Assembly (NCBI GenBank): GCA_964617105.1
Contig: CAZTWC010000046.1
Span: 1-9,214, forward strand
Direction of reading: 5' to 3'
DNA: 9,214 nt
Source of the DNA: CAZTWC01 sp964617105 [NCBI: uncultured Myxococcia bacterium]
Lineage (GTDB): Bacteria > CAZTWC01
Every line of letters begins with the position of its first letter. Positions within the stretch are counted from its first letter, which is position 1. The translations under genes were made by a program, and so were the position numbers. Below the pieces are notes generated by a model. It was not told where the DNA came from, did no database searches, and saw nothing but the letters and a program-made list of their open reading frames with translations. This document shows positions 1 through 6,600 of the stretch, one piece after another.

Positions 1-1
1 T

Positions 2-307
2 GATCCAAAGATTCGTTTACCCAATACTCTAAATATCTCTTTCCGTTTTATCGAGGGTGAAGGCATCTTGCTTCTTTTAGATATGAAGGGAATTGCTGCC
101 TCTTCCGGTTCTGCCTGTACTTCCGGCACTCTTGATCCCTCTCATGTTTTGCTGGCTATGGCGGTAAAACATGAAGATGCTCACGGTTCAGTTCGTTTTT
201 CCCTGGGCAGTGGTAATAGCCAGGAGGATATCGAACATGTCTTAGATACTCTTCCGGCTGTCATAGAAAAATTGCGGGTCTTGTCGCCCCTTTGGAACCA
301 TAAATAA
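2..307 (+). CDS. NifS/IscS-type cysteine desulfurase, C-terminal part (5' end outside window)
   Basis: Only the last 101 residues are present; the reading frame is open to the left edge, so the gene begins upstream. Class I cysteine desulfurases are PLP enzymes of about 390-400 residues that take sulfur from cysteine as a persulfide and pass it to Fe-S cluster scaffolds in the cytoplasm. The catalytic-loop signature SSGSACTSG is visible, with the active Cys at codon 116-118. It is followed by the family-typical DPSHVLLAM stretch, the substrate-binding 'HGSVRFSLG' segment, and a C-terminal helix ending LRVLSPLW, a tail that resembles the NifS branch more than IscS. The PLP-lysine half lies outside the window. 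The usual scaffold partner (NifU/IscU) does not follow; the next gene is a small Cys-rich protein. An internal TTG at 68 is not a credible start because homology continues upstream of it. Family assignment is firm; NifS versus IscS is less certain. Confidence 0.93.
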   Translation, partial: DPKIRLPNTLNISFRFIEGEGILLLLDMKGIAASSGSACTSGTLDPSHVLLAMAVKHEDAHGSVRFSLGSGNSQEDIEHVLDTLPAVIEKLRVLSPLWNHK

Positions 308-339
308 TCAAAAATGTCATTATATAAGGAGATTCTTAA

Positions 340-543
340 ATGACTGATAAATGCCAAAAGGCCAAGGACCCTCAGATGTGTTACCGCTGTATTTCTCTTT
401 GTCGCCAGTTGCTGCAGGTGGATATTATTACTCCAGAAGACCAGGAAAAAGTAAAACAGATAATGCAGAAAATTGAACAGGGATGTGAGATATCTTCAGT
501 TGAAGTAACTTCTCTTCAGGAGTTGAAACATTACTATTTTTAA
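340..543 (+). CDS. Small Cys-rich protein of unknown function (67 aa)
   Basis: I do not recognise this protein. It is 67 residues long and begins at an ATG preceded by a strong Shine-Dalgarno (AAGGAG at about 330-335), 32 bp after the cysteine desulfurase stop, so co-transcription is likely. The N-terminal third carries four cysteines spaced C5-x8-C14-x2-C17-x3-C21, within DPQMCYRCISLC, plus a lone C49. Such spacing could bind zinc or an Fe-S cluster, or receive persulfide sulfur, but this is inference from cysteine pattern and gene neighbour only. The remainder is predicted to be mostly helical and acidic (PEDQEKVKQIMQKIEQG). There is no signal peptide or membrane segment, so it should be cytoplasmic. 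The good ribosome binding site and codon use like its neighbours support a real gene. Confidence 0.75.
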   Translation: MTDKCQKAKDPQMCYRCISLCRQLLQVDIITPEDQEKVKQIMQKIEQGCEISSVEVTSLQELKHYYF

Positions 544-576
544 GTAATTACCCCTCTGTTTTCTTCGGATATTTTA

Positions 577-903
577 ATGGCAACGATTTTTAGGCGGATT
601 TTTCAAATACTAAAAAGTAATTTGGAAAAATACCCAGAGGAAATAAGTAGTAGAGAAAATCAGGATAATTACAGTTTGGCAAACCAAAACCACAAAATTT
701 GTCAACACTACGCCAATCTGGAGTTGCCCTTTGGCGCTCCCCTGGAGGAAGTGGAACGACAATGGAAAAAATTGATGAAAAAGTATCACCCAGACCTTTT
801 TGCCAATGCTCCAGAAAAATTGCCGGATGCCCAGAAATTGAGCCAAAGTTTGACCGAGGCTTTTCAAGCGATAAAAGATTACCATTTAAAGGGAGGTAAA
901 TAA
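577..903 (+). CDS. Short J-domain protein (DnaJ-like co-chaperone, class C)
   Basis: The 108-residue protein has a C-terminal J-domain at about residues 45-103: a helix I region beginning YANLELPFGAP, helix II with basic residues (RQWKKLMKKY), the invariant HPD triad at residues 71-73 (YHPDLF), and a helix III ending EAFQAIKDY. J-domains stimulate ATP hydrolysis by Hsp70/DnaK through HPD. The Gly/Phe linker, zinc finger and C-terminal substrate domains of DnaJ are absent, making it a class C J-protein whose partner specificity must come from its first 44 residues or from neighbours. That N-terminus starts basic and hydrophobic (MATIFRRIFQILK), possibly an amphipathic helix. The ATG start has only a weak Shine-Dalgarno, 33 bp after the preceding stop. 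Its TAA overlaps the ATG of the next gene by one base, implying translational coupling to the YbjN-like protein and probably joint function with PspA. Confidence 0.88.
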   Translation: MATIFRRIFQILKSNLEKYPEEISSRENQDNYSLANQNHKICQHYANLELPFGAPLEEVERQWKKLMKKYHPDLFANAPEKLPDAQKLSQSLTEAFQAIKDYHLKGGK

Positions 904-1298
904 TGAGTCAATATTTCGATACCGTAAAAGAATATTTGTTGGAGATGGGTTTTTATTTTGACCAAGAAGATGAAAGTGAAGAACTGGTAGTTATCAATGA
1001 CGAGGAAAAGGGGATAAAAAATTGTGTAATAGACTGCGAAGACCCCATTGTTATAATTGAGCAGATGATTATGACGGTGCCGAAGGACGACAAGAAGTTA
1101 TATAAACGGCTTTTACAGATCAATCGTAATATTGTTTGTGGCGCTTTTGTGCTGGATGAAGATGGTAAGTGGATTATTTTCAGAGATACTCTGCAATTAG
1201 CCAATTTAGATAAAAACGAGTTGGAAGGTTCGATAAACTCCCTTTCGCTGGCATTGGCTGAACATGCCGGAGAACTTCTCTCTTTTGCTAAGAAGTGA
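903..1298 (+). CDS. YbjN/Tir-chaperone-like protein
   Basis: This is a 131-residue acidic, soluble protein without signal peptide. Its central and C-terminal part (LLQINRNIVCGAF, then RDTLQLANLDKNELEGSI, then SLALAEH) matches my recollection of the YbjN-domain / 'molecular chaperone Tir' family, which adopts a type III secretion chaperone-like alpha/beta fold. That family is often encoded beside PspA, as it is here. The fold suggests it binds another protein, but the exact role is unknown. The start is ATG 903, which overlaps the TAA of the J-domain gene (TAATG) and has a good Shine-Dalgarno (GGGAGGT, 893-899), so the two are almost certainly translationally coupled. The pspA-like gene follows after an 83 bp gap. 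Family identification is from pattern recognition and should be tested with a profile search; the reading frame itself is secure. Confidence 0.8.
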   Translation: MSQYFDTVKEYLLEMGFYFDQEDESEELVVINDEEKGIKNCVIDCEDPIVIIEQMIMTVPKDDKKLYKRLLQINRNIVCGAFVLDEDGKWIIFRDTLQLANLDKNELEGSINSLSLALAEHAGELLSFAKK

Positions 1299-1381
1299 AT
1301 TCTTGGACTGGCGCTGGGTAGTTGGCGACAATGATATAGAAATTAAATAATTATAGATAGATAATAACTTAGGAGGAGAAA

Positions 1382-2122
1382 ATGGCCAGTATATTTAGTA
1401 GGTTATTTAAAATGGGGCAATCAGAGGCCCATGCTGCAGTCGATAAATTTGAAGATCCTATAAAAATGACCGAACAGGGGATAAGGGATTTGAAGGGTGA
1501 TTTGCAAAAAGCGGTAACCAGCCTGGCCCAGGTTAAAGGTATTGCCATAAAACTAAAGAGACAAAAAGATGAGCAGGTAAAACTGGCCGCAGAATACGAA
1601 AGGAAGGCTGTGCTTTTACTGCAAAAAGGGCAAAGCGGCGGATTAAATATAAATGAGGCTGAGAGGTTGGCCAGAGAATCCCTGGCCAAGAAAGAGGATG
1701 CTGCCCAAGAGGCGTTGACTCTTTCCAAACAGTGGCAGCAGCAAGATAGTGCGGCCGAAAAATTGCAGTCAAATATTGGCAAATTACGCTCAACAGTTTC
1801 CTCTTATGAAAATGATCTGATTACCTTAAAAGCCAGAGCCAAGACTGCCCAGGCTACCAAAAAGATCAATCAGCAGTTGGCGAATGTGGATTCTTCCGGC
1901 ACCATAGCCATGTTGGAAAAGATGAAAGCCCGGGTGGAAGATGATGAAGTAATGGCCGAAGCCTATGGCGGGATGTTGGAAGACAGCCAGTCTGATATCG
2001 ATGATCAGATTAACCGGGCCCTGACCAGCGGAACCGATCTATCTCTTTTGGAGAGTGGTTCCAAAGAAGATAATAAACTAGATGATCAACTAGCCCAACT
2101 TAAAGCCAAAATAGGAGCCTAA
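1382..2122 (+). CDS. pspA: PspA/IM30 (Vipp1) family membrane-maintenance protein
   Basis: The 246-residue protein has the PspA/IM30 layout: a short amphipathic N-terminal helix (MASIFSRLFKMG), then a 'AVDKFEDPIKM' segment equivalent to the conserved DKxEDP motif, then long, nearly proline-free coiled-coil helices rich in Lys, Glu, Gln and Ala from about residue 25 to 195, and a flexible acidic C-terminus ending QLAQLKAKIGA. PspA/IM30 proteins are ESCRT-III relatives that oligomerise on the inner face of the cytoplasmic membrane and help it withstand damage and ion leakage. The start is fixed by a near-perfect Shine-Dalgarno (AGGAGG, 1371-1376) 5 bases before ATG. No PspF, PspB or PspC partner is visible; the neighbours are the YbjN-like and J-domain proteins. 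The gene ends 2 bp from the stop of the convergent MBL hydrolase gene. The symbol denotes family membership, not proven orthology to E. coli PspA. Confidence 0.93.
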   Translation: MASIFSRLFKMGQSEAHAAVDKFEDPIKMTEQGIRDLKGDLQKAVTSLAQVKGIAIKLKRQKDEQVKLAAEYERKAVLLLQKGQSGGLNINEAERLARESLAKKEDAAQEALTLSKQWQQQDSAAEKLQSNIGKLRSTVSSYENDLITLKARAKTAQATKKINQQLANVDSSGTIAMLEKMKARVEDDEVMAEAYGGMLEDSQSDIDDQINRALTSGTDLSLLESGSKEDNKLDDQLAQLKAKIGA

Positions 2123-2124
2123 TT

Positions 2125-3087
2125 TCAAATCTTTATAGTTTGGCGCTCATAGGCTCCGAGTATGTTCATCTGACTGTTTGCATTGATGGTTTTTAAATAT
2201 TCGCGAGCCTTGTAAATCAGGTCGTTAATAAATTTATCACTGGATTCGGGGTCGTAGTGGAATAGTACTAGATTTTTTACCTGGGCATCGTGGACAGCAT
2301 CGATAAAGGCGAAAATTGAGGAGTGGCCCCAACATAATTTGTTATAGGTTTCGATAAAATCGTATTGGCTGTCTACAATGGCAACATTGGAGTTCTGTAT
2401 AAAATCGGAATATTTATTTAACTCACTTTTTTTGGCTTCGGTCAACTCAGTATCGGTGCAATAAGTTACAATTTTGTCCTGATGCTGAATTTTGTATCCA
2501 TAAGCAGTGTTAGGGTGGTTTAATTTCATCACCTTTATATCAACATCAGCCAAATCCCATTCTGAAAAACCGTGAAAACTTATTTTAGCGCCCAGTTTGT
2601 CAAACTGTACTGGAAAAAAAGGCGCCTTTTGTTGATTAGTTAAGAATTTGTCTGGATTTTTTAACTTATCATAAGCGGGATGGAAAATTTTGATCTCGAA
2701 ATTTGGGAAAAAAGCGGGAGCAAAAAATGGAAAACCACAAATATGGTCCCAATGGTGGTGGGAGAGTATTATATAAATTTTGCCGCCTTGATTTTGGTTG
2801 GCAAGTATCTGGTTGCCAAGTTTCTTCAGTCCAGACCCGGCATCAATAATAATCCGGTCCGTACCGGTTTTCAATTCCACGCATGAAGTGCTGCCACCAT
2901 AGGTTACAGGTTGTTCGCGGTATTGATCATGCAAATGCTGGGTTAAAGATTCCAGGGAATTGGCGTGGCCATCATTTTGCAGTTTTTGCATTAAGGACGG
3001 TAAAACTTCCTCTATTTTTTTTAATATATCGTAGTGGTTGAGTGGGGAAGGCAGGGAGCCTCGAACTCCCCAAAAAGTGAGTTCCAT
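2125..3087 (-). CDS. MBL-fold metallo-hydrolase, phosphodiesterase-like
   Basis: This 320-residue protein belongs to the metallo-beta-lactamase fold superfamily, in the branch related to class II cyclic-nucleotide phosphodiesterases and PhnP-like hydrolases. It opens with ELTFWGVRGSLPSP, typical of that branch, then YGGSTSCVEL and an IIDAGSG strand-turn. The metal-binding motif HHHWDH is at residues 110-115. Further likely ligands are H191 (LNHPNTAYGY), D212 (CTDTE), D239 (IVDSQY), H255 (WGHSS) and H277 (LFHYDPESSD). No signal peptide is seen, so a cytoplasmic two-metal hydrolase is expected; the substrate cannot be told from sequence. An AGGAG lies 10 bases before the chosen ATG and 7 bases before an in-frame TTG at 3090, which would add one Met. 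I prefer ATG because family members begin just before the FWGVRGS motif. It lies 42 bp downstream of the FecR-like gene, probably in one operon. Confidence 0.9.
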   Translation of the reverse strand: MELTFWGVRGSLPSPLNHYDILKKIEEVLPSLMQKLQNDGHANSLESLTQHLHDQYREQPVTYGGSTSCVELKTGTDRIIIDAGSGLKKLGNQILANQNQGGKIYIILSHHHWDHICGFPFFAPAFFPNFEIKIFHPAYDKLKNPDKFLTNQQKAPFFPVQFDKLGAKISFHGFSEWDLADVDIKVMKLNHPNTAYGYKIQHQDKIVTYCTDTELTEAKKSELNKYSDFIQNSNVAIVDSQYDFIETYNKLCWGHSSIFAFIDAVHDAQVKNLVLFHYDPESSDKFINDLIYKAREYLKTINANSQMNILGAYERQTIKI

Positions 3088-3129
3088 CAAGTTAGGTCTC
3101 CTGTTTAAGGCTGTTGCTATGGTTCTCTT

Positions 3130-3444
3130 TCATTCATTATACTCTGGTTCTTTGTCGGGATAGATTTCGTAAATGGTGTCAGGAGGAATTTTGACTTTGG
3201 TAGTTTTAGAAAAAATTATCAAGGCGACGGAATCAAAATCGGTTTTTACCAATTCTCCTTGGTATAACGGCTGTCCGTTTTCAGCATAAACCCAATCCAA
3301 ATATTCCCTGGTAAATACAGCCACTTTGCCCTGGATAATTTTTAAAGTCCCAATAGGTTTTAACTCATCGGCCTGGGGAGCAGACGTCATCGCTGTAAAG
3401 GTAACTGCCAGCAGTAATAGGGTAAAAATGATTATTTTTTTCAT
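3130..3444 (-). CDS. Small secreted FecR-domain-like protein
   Basis: The 104-residue protein starts with a Sec-type signal peptide (MKKIIIFTLLLLAVTFTA, cleavage probably near SAPQA at residues 21-25), with no lipobox Cys. The mature part of about 80 residues looks like a minimal FecR-type beta domain: GTLKIIQGKVAVF, then GQPLYQGELVKTDFDSVALI, then TTKVKIPPDTIYEI, corresponding to the common 'G-x-V...G..L..GD.I.T...S.a.i.f.DGt.i.l...t.i.i' pattern. FecR proper is a longer anti-sigma protein with a transmembrane segment; stand-alone secreted FecR domains are common and their role is unsettled, though binding of polymers or proteins in the periplasm is often suggested. The ATG has only a weak Shine-Dalgarno. 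It is the first gene of a presumed two-gene operon with the MBL hydrolase and is transcribed divergently from the giant lipoprotein gene. The domain assignment is moderate. Confidence 0.72.
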   Translation of the reverse strand: MKKIIIFTLLLLAVTFTAMTSAPQADELKPIGTLKIIQGKVAVFTREYLDWVYAENGQPLYQGELVKTDFDSVALIIFSKTTKVKIPPDTIYEIYPDKEPEYNE

Positions 3445-3484
3445 CTATCTAATCCGAGTAAAAATCCAACTATAATAATTTCTA

Positions 3485-3513
3485 AATCTATAATGAAAAG
3501 TATGAATTGTCAA
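3485..3513 (-). promoter_or_regulatory. Candidate sigma70-type promoter for the FecR-like/MBL operon
   Basis: Read on the minus strand, a perfect TTGACA (3513-3508) is followed after 17 bases by TAGATT (3490-3485), a 4/6 match to TATAAT. Transcription would begin near 3478, about 33 bases before the FecR-like ATG. An alternative -10, TATAGA, sits at a 15-base spacing. The assignment rests on motif matching only, in an AT-rich region where chance matches are common. Confidence 0.38.
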
Positions 3514-3534
3514 ATAACAAATTAAATTTATCTT
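3507..3534 (+). promoter_or_regulatory. Candidate sigma70-type promoter for the giant lipoprotein gene
   Basis: TTGTCA (3507-3512, 5/6 match to the -35 consensus) is separated by 16 bases from TATCTT (3529-3534, 4/6 match to the -10). A start near 3541 would give a leader of about 65 bases before ATG 3606. Its -35 hexamer overlaps that of the divergent candidate promoter. Other AT-rich hexamers further downstream (for example TATTAT at 3573) are possible alternatives. Confidence 0.3.
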
Positions 3535-3594
3535 TTTAATAGGCAGTTTTTTTGCTAAAATCAGTGTTGAATTATTATAGGTATAACCTGACAT

Positions 3595-3599
3595 GGAGA
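3595..3599 (+). promoter_or_regulatory. Ribosome binding site deciding the lipoprotein start
   Basis: GGAGA lies about 6 bases before ATG 3606. The in-frame TTG at 3552 has only a T-rich stretch before it and no Shine-Dalgarno, and would place 18 polar and charged residues in front of a clean lipoprotein signal peptide. This favours translation from 3606. Confidence 0.7.
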
Positions 3600-3605
3600 T
3601 CATTG

Positions 3606-6600
3606 ATGGGAATCAAAAAAAACATTTTTTTTCTTTTTATCCTTTTCACCATCTTTTCCTGCAAGTATGACTTTGATAATCCTCTTGAGCGGGAAAAGGG
3701 AGGCAGCCTGAAGGGGAAGGCTGTTTATGACCAGGGAGGCGGTAAACTTCAGGGGCTTTCCGGATGCCTTATACATCTTTTGGGCACCACTTTAACTGTT
3801 CAAAGCGATGAACAGGGCAAATTTGCTATTGCCAATGTTCCGGCTGTTGAAAGCATGATCGATTCTCACACCCTGCATATTAAATGCACTCACCCTGAGG
3901 AGAAGGATCGCAAATGGGGTTTGCAGATGCGGCGCCGCAGTATAGTAGTTCGTGAAGGGGATGCCGTGAATATTGGCCCGGTTACTATGGCCAAGGCGGG
4001 TGATATTTCCGGGAGCGTGGCCCCATTTGAGAGTGGTGACAAACTGGGTATCAAGGTGGTGTTGGCCAATACCAATTGGAGTATTTTTACCGATATGGAG
4101 GGGAAATTTTTCCTCCGGCGGGTGCCGGCCGGAGATTATGTGCTGGTAGCGGCGGCTATATCCCGCCCTCATCTTGGTCTTGGTGTTTTTAAGGGACTTA
4201 AGATGAAAGTAAATAAAGATATGGAGTTGGAAAAACCGGTAGGCATGGAGTTCAAAGAGGATGGCAAAGGCAATTTGAGTGGTCGGTTGGTGATTCCCAA
4301 TATTCAAGACTATAGTGGCTTGAAGATAATCTTACTGGGCGGCAATAAGGTGGAAGGTGATGTCAGTCCGGATGGCTCTTACCAGTTGAATGATGTGCCG
4401 GAGGGGATCTATATGCTGAAGGCTTCCGGAACGGTGGAGAGGGATGAGGTTGAATCTAAATCTTTGCTGCCATCCTGGCTGCGCAAAAGTTTGACAGTTT
4501 CTTATGAGGGCTATTTCAGCAACGTAGTGGTGCTGGATGGGGAGGATACTCAGGTGGAAAATGTATATCCTGCCCGGAAAGAGGATGAAGGGGGAGATGG
4601 AGACGGCGATGGCGAAAAGCATGTTGTTGACTGTGACGGGGATGGTAAGGCTGACCAGGTTGATCTGGACAAAGAGTGCAATGATACTGCTGCCTGCGAT
4701 TTGGACAATGATAATGATGGTATTGTCAATAAAGAGGAAGATCGGGAGTGTTGGTGTAACCCCCTGGGATTTCGTTATAATAAACAATTAGAAGCCTGTG
4801 TGGAGGCGATGGAGGTGGAGGGAAACCATCCGCCGGTGGCCAATGCTGGAGAGGATATTCTTAATAGTCAGGTGGGCAAAGAGGAGCAATTTGACGGCAG
4901 TAAGAGTTTTGATGTGGATGAAGGTGATAAATTGATTTATCAGTGGAGTCTGTTGGAAAAGCCCAAAGGTAGTGGCACTAAAATTGAGGAAAAGGACCAG
5001 GTAAAGTGCAAGTTAATTTTAGATAAAGTGGGAAAATATCGGGTGAGTCTGATTGTCACCGATGGCAAACTTTACGGGCAACCAGACCTGGTTGATCTGT
5101 ATGCTCAATCAAAAGGGGAGATTTGCGACAACTGGGATAACGATGGCGATGGTGAAACCGATGAAAAGATGGTAGCACCGGAGCCCGTTTTGACCAAAGG
5201 GGTTTGCAAAGGAAGTAAGCAAGAGTGTGATGGTAAAGGTTGGGTAGAGCCCGATTACACCAAAATTCAAGGCTATGAAAAGGCCGAAATTCTATGCGAT
5301 GGTAAGGATAACGATTGCGATGGTGACATTGATGAGGGGTTGACCGCCAATGATGCTAAGAATATAAAAGGGGTATGTCTGGGCCAGAAGTTGGTGTGCG
5401 ATGGTGCCAAAGGTTGGGTTGAGCCTGATTACACCAAAATTAAAGATTATGAGCAGACTGAAACTCTATGTGACGGTTTGGATAATGATTGCGATGGTAA
5501 AATAGACGAAGAGTTGAAGGCGCCGGCAGCCACTAAGACCGCTGGAGTGTGTGCCGGTCAAACTAAAGTATGTGGCGGCACTAAAGGTTGGCAAGATCCT
5601 GATTACACCAAAATTAAAGATTATGAAAAGGTCGAAACTCTGTGTGACGGCCTGGATAACGATTGTTACGGTGATATTGACGAGGGACTGGAGATCCTGC
5701 CGCTGCCAGAGGGGCAAAATGATTGCCTGGGCCAGGGGGTTTGTGCAGATTTGGCCCAGAAGGTGTGTAAAGGGCAGGGGGGCTGGCAGTGTGACTATAG
5801 CGGGTTGAGAAATTGGGAGGCGGAGGAGATAAGTTGCGATGAAAAGGACAATGACTGCGATGGTCAAACTGATGAAGGGCTTACCAATGCTTGCGGAGGC
5901 TGCGCAGCTCTGGCTAACCAGGTGGGCGTAACCTGTGACAGTCCTCAGGACAGCGATTTTTGCCCAGACTACTATTCTGAAGGAGGTTATGCCGCTGAAT
6001 CTGATGCCACTGAAGATTGTCCAGAGGGAGGATGTGACCAACATTCGGTCTGGACCTGTGATCCCCAAAATCCCAATGTTGTTTACTGCAAGGCCAATGA
6101 ATTTACCAATTATACTGAGAGTTGCACTGGCCAGGATGATGACTGCGACGGTAAAACTGATGAGAATGACCCCGATCTGATCGTCCCCACCGCTCAGAAG
6201 TATCAGGGAGTCTGCCAGGATAGTAAAAAGGTGTGTGAATCATATGAAGGGGGAAAGAATTGGCAGGAGCCTGATTACAGCCAAATTACCGGTTACCAGG
6301 AATATGAAACTCTCTGCGATGGCCTGGACAACGACTGTGATGGCAAAACCGATGCTGATGACAATAATTTCGAGATAATACCGTTGGCCAGCAAAAACCG
6401 GGGTGTTTGTCAGGGACAATATAAAGTATGCAGCGCCAGCGGATGGCAAGATCCTGATTACACCACCATCGAAGGCTATGAGCAGACCGAAACTCTGTGC
6501 GACGGCATTGACAACGACTGTGATGGGCAAATCGACGAAGAACTGCAGGCCCAGCCGGCTGATAACTGTATAAAAAATGGTGTGTGTGCTCAATTGCTTT

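Noticed and set aside
610-885. 91-residue minus-strand frame rich in Phe, Leu and Val, resembling a membrane protein
   Set aside because: It lies wholly antisense to the J-domain gene; the hydrophobic composition is the complement of its Lys- and Gln-rich helices.
1303-1336. Sigma-54 promoter before pspA (TGGCGC...TTGGC)
   Set aside because: The GG and GC elements are not at the required -24/-12 spacing (13 instead of 10 bases between), and no PspF-like activator is nearby.
3552-3605. TTG start extending the giant lipoprotein by 18 residues
   Set aside because: There is no Shine-Dalgarno before it, and it would put charged and polar residues ahead of an otherwise ideal lipoprotein signal; ATG 3606 with GGAGA upstream fits better.
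5466-6068. 200-residue antisense frame across the MopE array
   Set aside because: It is the mirror of a repetitive sense frame, with repeating Val/Ile/Thr-rich strings that echo the complement of the DNDCDG motif; no start signal or domain is visible.
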